Under the pieces are notes generated by a model. It was not told the origin of the DNA. It worked only from the letters and a program-made list of their open reading frames with translations, and did not search any database. From NCBI RefSeq assembly GCF_038561935.1, contig NZ_CP102770.1, positions 1,488,001-1,552,000 of the forward strand: a stretch of 64,000 nt of DNA, read 5' to 3'. Within the stretch, counting starts at the first letter, position 1, and each line of letters opens with the position of its first letter. This stretch comes from Myxococcus stipitatus (GTDB taxonomy: Bacteria; Myxococcota; Myxococcia; Myxococcales; Myxococcaceae). Positions 17,488 through 26,646 of the stretch are shown one piece after another. The position numbers were made by a program, and so were the translations under genes.

Positions 17488-17503
17488 TGGCGTTGTTGCT
17501 GCT
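17488..17503 (+). promoter_or_regulatory. Sigma-54-like -24/-12 element upstream of pilin cassette B
   Basis: TGGCGTTGTTGCTGCT has GG and GC with the required 10-bp gap and matches TGGC and TGCT of the consensus. It lies about 90 bp before the TadE-like start in an AT-richer region (17315-17594) that otherwise has no gene. The pilA promoter of Myxococcus is sigma-54 dependent, which makes this plausible, but the match is imperfect. Confidence 0.35.
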
Positions 17504-17594
17504 TCTGTGTGGTGAAGGACAGTGCGGGCTTGGAGGGGAAGTAAGGGTGTTGTGGTTTTGTCGATCTCACTGTGTGTGTGGTAGTGATTGGCCC

Positions 17595-18395
17595 ATGCGA
17601 CGTCGCCTCTGCTTTGGATATGCAAGGGCACAGTCAGGACAAGCGGCGGTGGAGACCGCGGTTGTCCTGCCGCTCTTCGTGTTTCTCATTCTGGGCGTGC
17701 TTCAGCTGGGCCTGATGCACCAGGCGCGGCTGCTGACGAAGTACGCCGCATACAAAGCGGTCCGCACCGGTTCGCTTCGCAGCGCCAGCGTCTCGGAGAT
17801 GGAGCATGCCGCGGTCGCGGTGATGCTGCCGATGCTGGGCAAGCGCTCATCCGGCGCGGGGAGCATCGAGTACGTCCGTTCGGTCGGCAGCGGGCAGGAG
17901 TTCGCGACGAAGTGGAATGAGCTGAAGAACAACCAGATGGCGGAGACGGACCTGAAGAACGTGGAGGTCACCATCTGCGGACCGACGCAGGAAGACGTCG
18001 GGAGTGGTGGGGGGGAGCTCGACTTCGACGACCCGAGTGTCGCCACCTCGGGGGACTGGCGTCAGAGCATGCGCACGAAGCTGCGCGTCCAGGTGACGTT
18101 CAACTACCGGCTCGTCATCCCCTTCGCGGACTGGGTCATCTACCAGGCGGCGCGTGGCCGCGAGATTGGGATGCACCTGCGCATGGGGAAGGTGAAGGCG
18201 GCCGAGCAGGCCAAGGTGTCCAAGCGCAAGTTCGGAAGCAAGAACAAGGGGGAGAACCCCTACGAGAGCGCGGCGTCGAGGGGCATCTACATCGCGCCCA
18301 TCCGCGCCACGTACACCATGCGGATGCAGTCGAATCTGGTGGCCGACGACGACATCCCCGCGAGGAACGAATGCATCTTCCCGTTCGCCTACTGA
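17595..18395 (+). CDS. TadE-like pseudopilin, cassette B
   Basis: A 266-residue paralogue of the cassette A gene at 12539. The pseudopilin motif is SGQAAVET (Gly15 at -1, Glu20 at +5), followed by the same LPLFVFLILG helix. The region around NYRLVIPFADWVIYQAARGR is identical between copies, while the segment between about residues 110 and 155 is diverged. ATG 17595 gives a short charged leader. The gene overlaps the TadG-like gene by 25 bp, as in cassette A. Confidence 0.82.
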   Translation: MRRRLCFGYARAQSGQAAVETAVVLPLFVFLILGVLQLGLMHQARLLTKYAAYKAVRTGSLRSASVSEMEHAAVAVMLPMLGKRSSGAGSIEYVRSVGSGQEFATKWNELKNNQMAETDLKNVEVTICGPTQEDVGSGGGELDFDDPSVATSGDWRQSMRTKLRVQVTFNYRLVIPFADWVIYQAARGREIGMHLRMGKVKAAEQAKVSKRKFGSKNKGENPYESAASRGIYIAPIRATYTMRMQSNLVADDDIPARNECIFPFAY

Positions 18396-19915
18396 GCCGG
18401 ATGCGCCGCCGCACCCAGCGCGGGCAGGCCATCGTCCTGGGCTCGCTGTCCTTCCTGGTGCTCGCGTTGATGGTGACGCTGAGCTTCAACCTGAGCCACG
18501 CGCTGCGGCAGAAGATGTCGCTCCAGCAGCACAGCGACGCCATGGCGTACTCCATGGCGGTGCTGGAGGCGCGCGCGCTCAACTACTACGCGGTCAGCAA
18601 CCGGGCCATCGCCGGCTCCTACGTGGCGATGAACAGCCTGCACGCGTACATGGCCGCCGCGAGCGTCACGGGGGAGATGCTGAGGGCCGGCGAGAGTAAC
18701 TTCAACAAGATCGCCGCTGCTGAGCTGGCCAAGTGTCTTGCTTGCAGATGTAGCTGCTGCAAGCACGCGGCCGATGCCAAGAAGGTCGCGAACAAGTTCG
18801 GCAAGAAAGCAAGGGAGTATGACCGCGACGCGCGAGCCCTTGAAGGAGACTTCAGGACGGCCATGGAGGGCTTGGACCTCATGGTGGACAATCTTCACAA
18901 GTCCCAGGCGGAGGTCCACGCGAGGACCGCGCAGGCCGTGAAGGACGGCTCAAGCCACGGTCTGGCTCAGCTGAAGGAAGACACCGCACCCAAGGCGAGT
19001 GAGTTGAGCTCGGCTGTGGGGGCCCTCAATGAGAACGAGTTCAACTGCGCGGTGGATGGAAAGACATGTAAGGGCAGCGTGGAAAGTACCTCCAATGAGG
19101 CTCGCGCCCGCGTCATGACTGAGATTGGGAACGCGAGCCGCTCGGCATGGCCTTCGAACCGGACGGGGACGAAGCACCTCCACCCGGAGTTCCTCGACGA
19201 GTTCCGAAAGATTCCAGATGAGGGCGTCTATCGCATCTCGGGACACAAGGGCTCCGCCAAGACGGTGGTCGACAAAGAGGCGATCTACGAAGGAGGTCAG
19301 AGTGGTGGCAACGAGGGCACCACCGTGGCCGCAAGCGAAGAGGGCGTGCTTCATCAGGACCAGTGGGAGGACATCCTTCCCGGGATGTTTTCGTCGGACT
19401 ATGAATCCGCCATCTCGAGCGACTCAGGGGGGGGCGATCATGACGGTGATGGAGACCAACACCGAGGCTCCCACCAATTCGAGGGCACCAACGCCCGGGC
19501 GCTCGACGGCTGCGCGAGTGGAGGCAACTGCTTCATGAAGTACCGCGCGAACCCCGACCCCGAGCGGGACTGGGGCCAGCCGCGCGTCTACAGCTACTAC
19601 ACGATGCAGTTGAGCGTGGGGAACGCCCAGCAGGCGCCATGGGAGCTCAACAACTCCAGGAGCGTGGAGTTCCAGCACGGCGCCCAGGGCTCCGGGAAGC
19701 TGACCGTGGCCGCGGGTGAGGGCATGAGCCTGTCCAAGGCCCTCGTCTACTACCACCGCTTCGGCTCGGGCGGCTGGAAGGAGCCACCCAACCTCTTCGC
19801 TCCCTTCTGGCGCGCGAAGCTGCATCCCTTCAAGCCGGGCGAGGCCGCCAGGGTGCTCCAAGAGGTAGGCAACTCCGACGCCGTCCCCATCGCCGAGACG
19901 GAGGTGCCGCTGTGA
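18371..19915 (+). CDS. TadG-like pilus protein, cassette B
   Basis: A 514-residue paralogue of the gene at 13306. The N-terminus QRGQAIVLGSLSFLVLALM is identical to copy A. The first 100 codons are near-identical at DNA level, then the ectodomain diverges, including a different Cys cluster (CLACRCSCCKHA near residue 121). The last 130 residues are again similar (NCFMKYRANPDP, YYHRFG..GWKE). It ends in a GTGA overlap with the next gene. Probably a single-pass envelope protein of the pilus machine. Confidence 0.8.
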   Translation: MHLPVRLLSRMRRRTQRGQAIVLGSLSFLVLALMVTLSFNLSHALRQKMSLQQHSDAMAYSMAVLEARALNYYAVSNRAIAGSYVAMNSLHAYMAAASVTGEMLRAGESNFNKIAAAELAKCLACRCSCCKHAADAKKVANKFGKKAREYDRDARALEGDFRTAMEGLDLMVDNLHKSQAEVHARTAQAVKDGSSHGLAQLKEDTAPKASELSSAVGALNENEFNCAVDGKTCKGSVESTSNEARARVMTEIGNASRSAWPSNRTGTKHLHPEFLDEFRKIPDEGVYRISGHKGSAKTVVDKEAIYEGGQSGGNEGTTVAASEEGVLHQDQWEDILPGMFSSDYESAISSDSGGGDHDGDGDQHRGSHQFEGTNARALDGCASGGNCFMKYRANPDPERDWGQPRVYSYYTMQLSVGNAQQAPWELNNSRSVEFQHGAQGSGKLTVAAGEGMSLSKALVYYHRFGSGGWKEPPNLFAPFWRAKLHPFKPGEAARVLQEVGNSDAVPIAETEVPL

Positions 19916-20976
19916 GCTCTCTTCCTCCCAGAAGCAGGAGACGCGCTGCCCGAGGTGCCGCCGCCGTGGAGACGGCGCTGTGCATGCTCGTCATCATCCC
20001 CGTCTTCATGTACGCCATCTTCCTCGACGACCTCTTGCGACACGCCCTGGACGCGCAGGAGACAGCGGTCTCCACCATCTGGGACTACACCGTCGCGGAC
20101 TATGCGAAGACGCCGGAAGGAGAGTCCTTCGCGGGCTTCGGTCAAATCCAAGGCGTGGCCCGGTTGACGTACTGCGACCACGAGTCAGGTCTGGACAGCT
20201 ACCAGACCGTGCCTCCCGAGTGCGACAACGACCAGAGCCACCACCAGGAGCTGGTGGCGCACGCCTGCTGGCTGAACCCGGGCGCGCAGCAGGTCCAGTG
20301 CACACTGAACCAGCAGGCCGTGGGCGCCTATGGCGTCACGCTGCACGCCGCGTACATGAACCAGTTCAACCGGGGCGGGCTCATCCGCTGCTCGGCACGC
20401 AACGGTGTGCAGAACTATCTGCTGCCCAAGACGCTCTTCTCCGAGTTCAGCCAGGTCGACCTGGCGAAGGAGACGAAGTCAGGCAATGTCCACACCAACG
20501 CCCAGGCGGAGCGAGACGTGGAGAAGGACACCTATCTGCTGCCCTGGGAGCGCATCGCCCTGGTGACGGACACATGGGCGCTGACCCGGGAGCAGAGCTT
20601 CGAGCCCGGCCAGTCGAACAATGACCCGGAGCGCGTCTATGCACGCGTGTCCCAGCTCTACACGAACGGAGAGAACCGGGGCTACACGGACATGAAGCCG
20701 GCCGCCGAGGCGCTCGTCTCCGCCGCCATCGAGGACAAGCTGCTCAGCGAGGACATGCGGTTGGATTCGCAGGGCCCCGGAGACGACCCGCGCAAGCTCA
20801 GCATGTCCATCAAGCCCCAGAACGGCGCGCCCACCCAGGACATCAAGCAGGGCGGCGACAGCGCCTCCTACTTCAACAACGAGTGGCAGGACTGGGACCA
20901 GGACAACAACAAGGCGACCTACGACGCGCGCGCCGAGTACTACATGGGCTGCTCGAGGCCCGGGTGCAAGAAATGA
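19912..20976 (+). CDS. Second TadE-like pseudopilin, cassette B
   Basis: A 354-residue paralogue of the gene at 14871 with the N-terminus RGAAAVETALC (Gly15 at -1, Glu20 at +5). It starts with GTG 19912, overlapping the TadG-like stop, and ends in an ATGA overlap with the Flp gene. In cassette A one extra gene is inserted at exactly this junction. The ectodomain keeps the aligned Cys positions but has deletions relative to copy A, for example at the Gly-rich loop near residue 140. Confidence 0.8.
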   Translation: MSSLPPRSRRRAARGAAAVETALCMLVIIPVFMYAIFLDDLLRHALDAQETAVSTIWDYTVADYAKTPEGESFAGFGQIQGVARLTYCDHESGLDSYQTVPPECDNDQSHHQELVAHACWLNPGAQQVQCTLNQQAVGAYGVTLHAAYMNQFNRGGLIRCSARNGVQNYLLPKTLFSEFSQVDLAKETKSGNVHTNAQAERDVEKDTYLLPWERIALVTDTWALTREQSFEPGQSNNDPERVYARVSQLYTNGENRGYTDMKPAAEALVSAAIEDKLLSEDMRLDSQGPGDDPRKLSMSIKPQNGAPTQDIKQGGDSASYFNNEWQDWDQDNNKATYDARAEYYMGCSRPGCKK

Positions 20977-21152
20977 CCAGGTCCCTTCGCCGCACCCGTG
21001 CGCGAGGCCAGTCGCTGGTGGAGTACGCCGTCATCACGGCCGCGCTCATGGGCTTCACCGTGATGGGCTGGCCGTTCCTGGTGCAGCTGCTCAACGCGCT
21101 CCAGAAGTACTTCGGCTCCATCTACTACGTCATCCAGTCCCCCATCCCCTGA
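20973..21152 (+). CDS. flp: Flp-family type IVb pilin, cassette B
   Basis: A 59-residue pilin. The leader is only 12 residues (ends RARG, Gly12); the mature chain is QSLVEYAVIT onward with Glu+5 and Tyr+6, 47 residues. It differs from the cassette A pilin at five mature positions, all conservative or in the short polar turn (H/Q, N/G). The start ATG 20973 overlaps the preceding stop (ATGA). It is convergent with the binding-protein gene at 21180. Confidence 0.88.
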   Translation: MTRSLRRTRARGQSLVEYAVITAALMGFTVMGWPFLVQLLNALQKYFGSIYYVIQSPIP

Positions 21153-21179
21153 GGGACGAGGGACCGGACGGCCACCGCC

Positions 21180-22424
21180 CTACGGCTGCACGGTGGTGAT
21201 GAACTCCGCCTTGCCACCCGCGACCTTGAGGACGACGGCCTCCTTCACCGCGTCCCGATTCGCGTCCAGCGTGATGCGCCCGGCCACGCCCGGGAAGTCC
21301 TTGGTCGCCGCGATGGCGTCGCGCAGCGCCGGGCCGCTGGTGTCCGGGGCGCGCTTGAGCGCCTCCACCAGCACGCGCCCCGCGTCGTACGCCAGCGCCG
21401 CCACGCTGTCCGGCACGCCGCCGTAGTTCTGCTTGTACTTCGCGAGGAACGTCTGGAGCACCGGGTCCGGGTTCCCCGGTGAGTAGTGATTGGAGTAGTA
21501 GCTGCCCTCCAGCGCGGAGCCGCCCAGCTCGAACAGCTTGTCGGAATCCCAGCCATCACCGCCCAGCAGCGGCACCTTCAAGCCCACCTCACGCGCCTGC
21601 CGCGCGATGATGCCCACGTCCGTGTAGTAGCCCGGGACGAACATCGCCTCCGGCTTCACCTGCTTGATGGCCGTGAGCTGCGCGCGGAAGTCCGTGTCGC
21701 CCTTGGAGTAGCTCTCCGTCCTCAGGACCTCGCCGCCGAACTCCTTGAACTTCGCGGTGAACACATCCGCCAGGCCCATGGAGAAGGCGCTCTTGTTGTC
21801 CGTGAGCACCGCGACGCGCGACAGCTTCAGGTTCTCCCGCGCGAACTTCGCCATCACCAGGCCCTGGAACTCGTCGATGAAGCACACGCGGAAGATGTAG
21901 TCGCCCTTCTTCGTCACCTCGGCGCTCGTGGAGGTGGGCGTAATCATGGGCACTTTGCCCGCCTGCGCCTTCTCCGCCATGGCCATGGACACCGACGAGG
22001 CCGCCTCACCCAGGATGGCCACCACCTTGTCCTGGCTGATGAGCCGCGTCGCCGCCTGGGCGCCTTCCTCGGGGCGGCCCTGGCTGTCGTAGACCCGCAG
22101 CGCCAGCTTCTTGCCCCTCACGCCGCCCGCGGCGTTGGCCTCGTTGATCGCCATCTCGATGCCGTTGCGCGCGGAGACGCCGAACGTGGCCTCGCTGCCC
22201 GTGAGGCTGCCCACCTCGCCGATGAGAATCGTGTCCGCGTCCGTGGGCGCCACGGCCCCTGGCTGCGTGCCCTGGGGCGACTGTCCCGCCGTGCCCTCCT
22301 TGTTGCCTGGAGCCTGGGCGGCCTGCCCCGCGGGGGATGGCTCGGTGGGGTTGGGCGCGGCGGACTTCTTCTCACAGCCCGCCAGGGCCAGGGCCAGCGT
22401 GGCGAGGAGCATCAGTGGACGCAT
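21180..22424 (-). CDS. Branched-chain amino acid-type ABC substrate-binding lipoprotein
   Basis: A 414-residue type I periplasmic binding protein of the LivJ group. Signal peptide with lipobox ALAGC (Cys17), then a Pro/Ala/Gln linker of about 55 residues, then the binding fold starting ILIGEVGSLTGSEATFGVSA. The typical hinge and pocket segments LRVYDSQGRPEEG and MITPTSTSAEVT can be seen. No permease or ATPase gene is adjacent, so it is an orphan binding protein that may feed a remote transporter or act as a sensor. Ribosome site GGAGGG precedes ATG 22424. It is divergent from the SUF operon. Confidence 0.88.
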   Translation of the reverse strand: MRPLMLLATLALALAGCEKKSAAPNPTEPSPAGQAAQAPGNKEGTAGQSPQGTQPGAVAPTDADTILIGEVGSLTGSEATFGVSARNGIEMAINEANAAGGVRGKKLALRVYDSQGRPEEGAQAATRLISQDKVVAILGEAASSVSMAMAEKAQAGKVPMITPTSTSAEVTKKGDYIFRVCFIDEFQGLVMAKFARENLKLSRVAVLTDNKSAFSMGLADVFTAKFKEFGGEVLRTESYSKGDTDFRAQLTAIKQVKPEAMFVPGYYTDVGIIARQAREVGLKVPLLGGDGWDSDKLFELGGSALEGSYYSNHYSPGNPDPVLQTFLAKYKQNYGGVPDSVAALAYDAGRVLVEALKRAPDTSGPALRDAIAATKDFPGVAGRITLDANRDAVKEAVVLKVAGGKAEFITTVQP

Positions 22425-22520
22425 CGTCGGGTTCCCTCCGGAAGACGAGGAATCCCACCCTAGTCGCCTCCTCCCTGCCCTCCAACCAGGGGTCTTCCCG
22501 ACGCCCCCCAAAATGCAATG

Positions 22521-22549
22521 TGGACTGAAACAGTCCAGATTACATATGA
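22521..22549 (+). promoter_or_regulatory. Probable SUF operon promoter and Rrf2 operator
   Basis: A perfect inverted repeat TGGACTG-AAA-CAGTCCA (22521-22537). Its left arm can serve as a -35 (TGGACT), with TATGAC/ATATGA at a 17-18 bp spacing as -10. A palindrome overlapping the promoter, 72 bp before the Rrf2 gene, is the expected place for autorepression. The assignment is inference from position and symmetry. Confidence 0.55.
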
Positions 22550-22608
22550 CGCCCCACGAGGCTTGGAGGCCCCGAGGGAATGGACCCAGGAAGGAGAGAG
22601 CGTCCCGC

Positions 22609-23124
22609 ATGCTCCGGATGAGCAAGATGACCGACTACGGCATCGTGCTGATGACCGAGCTGGCTCGCGCGGAGGGCGGCACCCGCACCACCCGCGAGCT
22701 GGCGGCGCGCACGCGCGTGCCCTTGCCCTCGGCCAGCAAGGTCCTCAAGGGCCTCCTGCAGGCGGGGCTCGTGGTGTCCCACCGGGGCGCCAATGGCGGC
22801 TACGGGCTGGCGCGTCCGCCCGCGTCGCTGTCCCTGGCGGAGCTGGTGGCCTCGCTGGAGGGCCCCGTCTCGCTCACCGAATGTGGTGAGCACACCACCG
22901 GCGGCGCGCCGTGTGAGCTGGAGTCCGTGTGCCAGGTGCGTGGCCACTGGCGGCTCATCAACCAGGCCATTCAAGAAGCGCTGGGGCGCCTGACGTTGGC
23001 GGACCTCATCGCGCCGGTGCCTCGCATGCCGGAGCGGCTGGTGGGACTGGGTGTCCCTTCGCGCTCCGCTGTAAGCACCGCCACCCCTTCGGCGTCTTCA
23101 TCGTCATCAGGAGTTCGCTCATGA
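22609..23124 (+). CDS. Rrf2-family iron-sulfur regulator of the SUF operon
   Basis: A 171-residue Rrf2/IscR-type repressor. The helix-turn-helix covers residues about 8-60 ([44 protein letters not shown]). Three cysteines (Cys92, Cys102, Cys108) sit in the cluster-binding loop; IscR uses Cys92, 98 and 104. The [11 protein letters not shown] start is typical of the SUF-system regulator subfamily. The last 30 residues are a Ser/Thr-rich tail. Its stop overlaps the sufB start (ATGA). It probably senses iron-sulfur status and represses its own operon through the palindrome upstream. Confidence 0.9.
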   Translation: MLRMSKMTDYGIVLMTELARAEGGTRTTRELAARTRVPLPSASKVLKGLLQAGLVVSHRGANGGYGLARPPASLSLAELVASLEGPVSLTECGEHTTGGAPCELESVCQVRGHWRLINQAIQEALGRLTLADLIAPVPRMPERLVGLGVPSRSAVSTATPSASSSSSGVRS

Positions 23125-24557
23125 CCACCGACACCCTCCAGGAGCTGACGCGGCGTCCGTACGCGGCTGGCTTCGTCTCCGCCGTGGAGGCGGACACCTT
23201 CCCGCCGGGGCTCGACGAGGACGTCATCCGCGCGCTGTCCGAGAAGAAGGGCGAGCCCGCCTTCCTCCTCGAGTGGCGCCTGAAGTCCTTCCGCCACTGG
23301 AAGACGCTGCGCGAGCCCACGTGGCAGGCGGTGACGTACCACCCCATCGACTACCAGGCCATCAGCTACTACTCGGCCCCGCGCTTCAAGCCGAAGAAGG
23401 ACAGCCTGGATGAGGTGGACCCGGAGATCCTCCGCACCTACGAGAAGCTGGGCATCCCGCTCGAGGAGCAGAAGCGGCTGCAGAACGTCGCGGTGGACGC
23501 CGTGTTCGACTCGGTGTCGGTGGCCACGACGTTCAAGGACAAGCTGGCCAAGGCGGGCGTCATCTTCTGCTCCTTCTCCGAGGCGGTGCGTGAGCACCCG
23601 GAGCTGGTGAAGAAGTACCTGGGCTCGGTGGTGCCGCACTCGGACAACTTCTTCGCGGCGCTCAACTCGGCGGTCTTCAGCGACGGCTCGTTCGTCTACA
23701 TCCCGAAGGGCGTGAGATGCCCCATGGAGCTGTCCACGTACTTCCGCATCAACGCCGCGGAGACGGGCCAGTTCGAGCGCACCCTCATCGTCGCGGACGA
23801 GGGCTCCTACGTGAGCTACCTGGAGGGCTGCACCGCCCCGCAGCGCGACACCAACCAGCTGCACGCCGCGGTGGTGGAGCTGGTGGCGCTGGACGGGGCC
23901 ACCATCAAGTACTCCACGGTGCAGAACTGGTACCCCGGCGACGCGCAGGGCAAGGGCGGTATCTACAACTTCGTCACCAAGCGCGGCATCGCGCACAAGG
24001 GCGCGAAGATTTCGTGGACGCAGGTGGAGACGGGCTCGGCGATTACGTGGAAGTACCCGAGCGTCATCCTCAAGGGGGATGACTCGGTGGGCGAGTTCTA
24101 CTCGGTGGCGCTCACCAACAACCTCCAGCAGGCGGACACGGGCACGAAGATGGTGCACCTGGGGAAGAACACCCGCAGCACCATCGTGTCCAAGGGCATC
24201 TCCGCGGGGCGTGGACAGAACACGTACCGGGGACTGGTGAAGGTGCTCAAGAGCGCGGAGAACGCGCGCAACTACACCCAATGCGACTCGCTGCTCCTCG
24301 GTGACAAGTGTGGCGCCCACACGGTGCCGTACATCGAGGTGAAGAACTCGACGGCGCAGGTGGAGCACGAGGCGTCCACGTCGAAGATTGGCGAGGACCA
24401 GCTCTTCTATTGCCGGCAGCGCGGCATCTCGCAGGAGGACGCGGTGTCGATGATTGTGAACGGCTTCTGCCGGCAGGTGTTCAAGGAACTGCCCATGGAG
24501 TTCGCGGTGGAAGCTCAGAAGCTGCTTGGAGTGAGTCTGGAAGGGAGCGTGGGGTAG
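23121..24557 (+). CDS. sufB: SufB, Fe-S scaffold subunit
   Basis: A 478-residue SufB. It forms the SufBC2D scaffold where clusters are built from sulfur supplied by SufS and SufU. The family core is clear: [29 protein letters not shown], and the conserved Cys in [13 protein letters not shown] near the C-terminus, followed by [20 protein letters not shown]. Length is normal. It starts at ATG 23121, coupled to the regulator, and is followed by sufC after 2 bp. Confidence 0.97.
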   Translation: MTTDTLQELTRRPYAAGFVSAVEADTFPPGLDEDVIRALSEKKGEPAFLLEWRLKSFRHWKTLREPTWQAVTYHPIDYQAISYYSAPRFKPKKDSLDEVDPEILRTYEKLGIPLEEQKRLQNVAVDAVFDSVSVATTFKDKLAKAGVIFCSFSEAVREHPELVKKYLGSVVPHSDNFFAALNSAVFSDGSFVYIPKGVRCPMELSTYFRINAAETGQFERTLIVADEGSYVSYLEGCTAPQRDTNQLHAAVVELVALDGATIKYSTVQNWYPGDAQGKGGIYNFVTKRGIAHKGAKISWTQVETGSAITWKYPSVILKGDDSVGEFYSVALTNNLQQADTGTKMVHLGKNTRSTIVSKGISAGRGQNTYRGLVKVLKSAENARNYTQCDSLLLGDKCGAHTVPYIEVKNSTAQVEHEASTSKIGEDQLFYCRQRGISQEDAVSMIVNGFCRQVFKELPMEFAVEAQKLLGVSLEGSVG

Positions 24558-24559
24558 GT

Positions 24560-25321
24560 ATGGCTTTGCTGTCCGTTCGGAATCTGCACGCCCGCGTGGG
24601 CGACAAGGACATCCTCAAGGGCATCAACCTGGAGGTGGGCGCCGGAGAGGTGCACGCCATCATGGGGCCCAATGGCTCGGGGAAGAGCACGCTGGCGAGT
24701 GTGCTCGCGGGCCGTGACTCCTACGAGGTGACGCAGGGCGAGGTGCTGCTCGACGGCAAGCCGCTGCTGGAGCTGGCCCCGGAGGCCCGCGCGGCGGAGG
24801 GCGTGTTCCTGGCCTTCCAGTACCCGGTGGAGATTCCGGGCGTGGGCAACCTGCACTTCCTGCGCACGGCGCTCAACGCGCAGCGCCGGGTGAAGGGCTT
24901 GGAGGAGCTGGACGCGATGGACTTCCTCCAGCTCGCCAAGGAGAAGTCGAAGCTCGTGCAGCTGGACCAGGCCTTCATGAACCGCTCGGTCAACGAGGGC
25001 TTCTCCGGCGGCGAGAAGAAGCGCAACGAGGTGTTCCAGATGGCGGTGCTGGAGCCGCGTCTGGCCATCCTCGACGAGACGGACTCCGGTCTGGACATCG
25101 ACGCGCTGCGCACGGTGGCGGGCGGTGTGAACGCGCTGCGCTCGCCCCAGCGCGCCATGGTGGTCATCACGCACTACCAGCGGCTCTTGGACTACATCGT
25201 GCCGGACCATGTGCATGTGATGGCGGCGGGGCGAATCATCCGCTCGGGTGGGCGGGAGCTGGCGCTGGAGCTGGAGGAGAAGGGCTACGGCTGGCTGGGG
25301 CTGGACGGAGCGCGGCGATGA
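24560..25321 (+). CDS. sufC: SufC, Fe-S assembly ATPase
   Basis: A 253-residue ABC-type ATPase of the SUF complex. Walker A GPNGSGKST is at residues 36-44, the signature FSGGEKKRNE near 154, and the Walker B segment LDETDSGLD is the SufC-specific form. It drives conformational change of SufBC2D during cluster assembly. ATGA overlap with sufD. Confidence 0.97.
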   Translation: MALLSVRNLHARVGDKDILKGINLEVGAGEVHAIMGPNGSGKSTLASVLAGRDSYEVTQGEVLLDGKPLLELAPEARAAEGVFLAFQYPVEIPGVGNLHFLRTALNAQRRVKGLEELDAMDFLQLAKEKSKLVQLDQAFMNRSVNEGFSGGEKKRNEVFQMAVLEPRLAILDETDSGLDIDALRTVAGGVNALRSPQRAMVVITHYQRLLDYIVPDHVHVMAAGRIIRSGGRELALELEEKGYGWLGLDGARR

Positions 25322-26646
25322 CGTCGGGCCTGACGCGCTACGTGGACGTGGCCACGCGCTTCCAGGCGCGGGAGGCGGCGGTGCCCGCGTGGCTGGCACG
25401 CATGCGAGAGGAGGGCCTGGCGCACTTCGCGCGGCTGGGGCTTCCGACGACACGTGACGAGGCATGGAAGTACACGAACGTCGCGCCCATCGCGGACGGG
25501 GCCTTCGCGCCCGTGTCCTCGGTGCGGGATGCGGCGGAGCTGAAGGCGGCGGTGGCTCGGCTGGCGCTGCCGGGGCCTCGGCTGGTGTTCGTGGACGGGC
25601 GGCTTGCTCCGGAGTTGTCGTCGGTGGAGGGGCTTGCTCGCGGCGTGTCGCTGAAGCCGCTGCGGGACGTGTGGGCGGAGGACGGGGCGTGGCTCGCCGG
25701 GGAGCTCGGTCAGCGGGCGCTCGTGGCGGAGCATGCGTTCACCGCGCTCAACGCGGCGCTGCTGGAGGACGGGGCGGTGCTGCGGCTGGCGCCGCGCGCG
25801 CTGAGCGAGGCGCCGGTGCAGCTCCTGTTCCTCACGCGGGGAGACGCGCCGGTGCTGGCGAGTCCTCGGGTCCTCGTCGTCGCGGGCGAGGGCAGCGAGG
25901 CGACGCTGGTGGAGACGTATGCCAGCGTGACGGGCGGCTCGGGGCCCACCTTCACCAACGCGGTGACGGAGGTGACGCTGGGCGACAACGCGAGCCTCAA
26001 GCACTACCGGGTCCAGTCGGAGGGGGACTCGGCGCTGCACGTCGGCGGGCTGCATGTGCGGCAGGGGCGCGACAGCCGCTTCGCCTCGCACACGTTCGCG
26101 CTGGGCGGGGCGCTGGCTCGCACCGAGGTCCATGTCGCGCTGATGGGCGAGGGCGCGGATGCCACGCTCAATGGCCTGTACGTGGGACGCGGGACGCAGC
26201 ACCTGGACCAGCGGACGGCGCTGGACCACGCGGTGCCCAAATGCACCAGCCGCGAGCTGTACAAGGGCGTGCTCGATGACCGGGCGCGCGGCACGTTCCA
26301 TGGGCTGGTGCGCGTGCGGCAGGACGCGCAGCACACGGACGCGCGGCAGCAGAACCGGAACCTCCTGTTGTCGGAGCACGCGCAGGCGGAGACGCGGCCG
26401 CAGCTCGAAATCTTCGCGGACGACGTGAAGTGCGCGCACGGCGCGGCGGTGGGGCGGCTGGATGCGCAGGCGCTGTTCTACCTGCGCTCGCGCGGCATTC
26501 CCCGGGCGGAGGCGGAGCGGCTGCTCACGTATGCCTTCGCGCGGGAGCTGGTGGAGGCCGTGCCGGAGGGGCCCGTGCGCGCGAGCGTGGAGGGACTGTT
26601 GGCCCCGAGGCTCCCGGGCGCGGCCCGGACGGAGGTGGCGGCATGA
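25318..26646 (+). CDS. sufD: SufD, Fe-S scaffold subunit
   Basis: A 442-residue SufD, the SufB-like partner in SufBC2D. The beta-helix core and its conserved C-terminal signature are present (DDRARGTFHGLVRVRQDAQ, FADDVKCAHGAAVGRLD, FYLRSRGIPRAEAERLL). The N-terminal region contains TRDEAWKYTNV, typical of SufD. It is coupled to sufC and sufS by ATGA overlaps. Confidence 0.96.
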   Translation: MTSGLTRYVDVATRFQAREAAVPAWLARMREEGLAHFARLGLPTTRDEAWKYTNVAPIADGAFAPVSSVRDAAELKAAVARLALPGPRLVFVDGRLAPELSSVEGLARGVSLKPLRDVWAEDGAWLAGELGQRALVAEHAFTALNAALLEDGAVLRLAPRALSEAPVQLLFLTRGDAPVLASPRVLVVAGEGSEATLVETYASVTGGSGPTFTNAVTEVTLGDNASLKHYRVQSEGDSALHVGGLHVRQGRDSRFASHTFALGGALARTEVHVALMGEGADATLNGLYVGRGTQHLDQRTALDHAVPKCTSRELYKGVLDDRARGTFHGLVRVRQDAQHTDARQQNRNLLLSEHAQAETRPQLEIFADDVKCAHGAAVGRLDAQALFYLRSRGIPRAEAERLLTYAFARELVEAVPEGPVRASVEGLLAPRLPGAARTEVAA

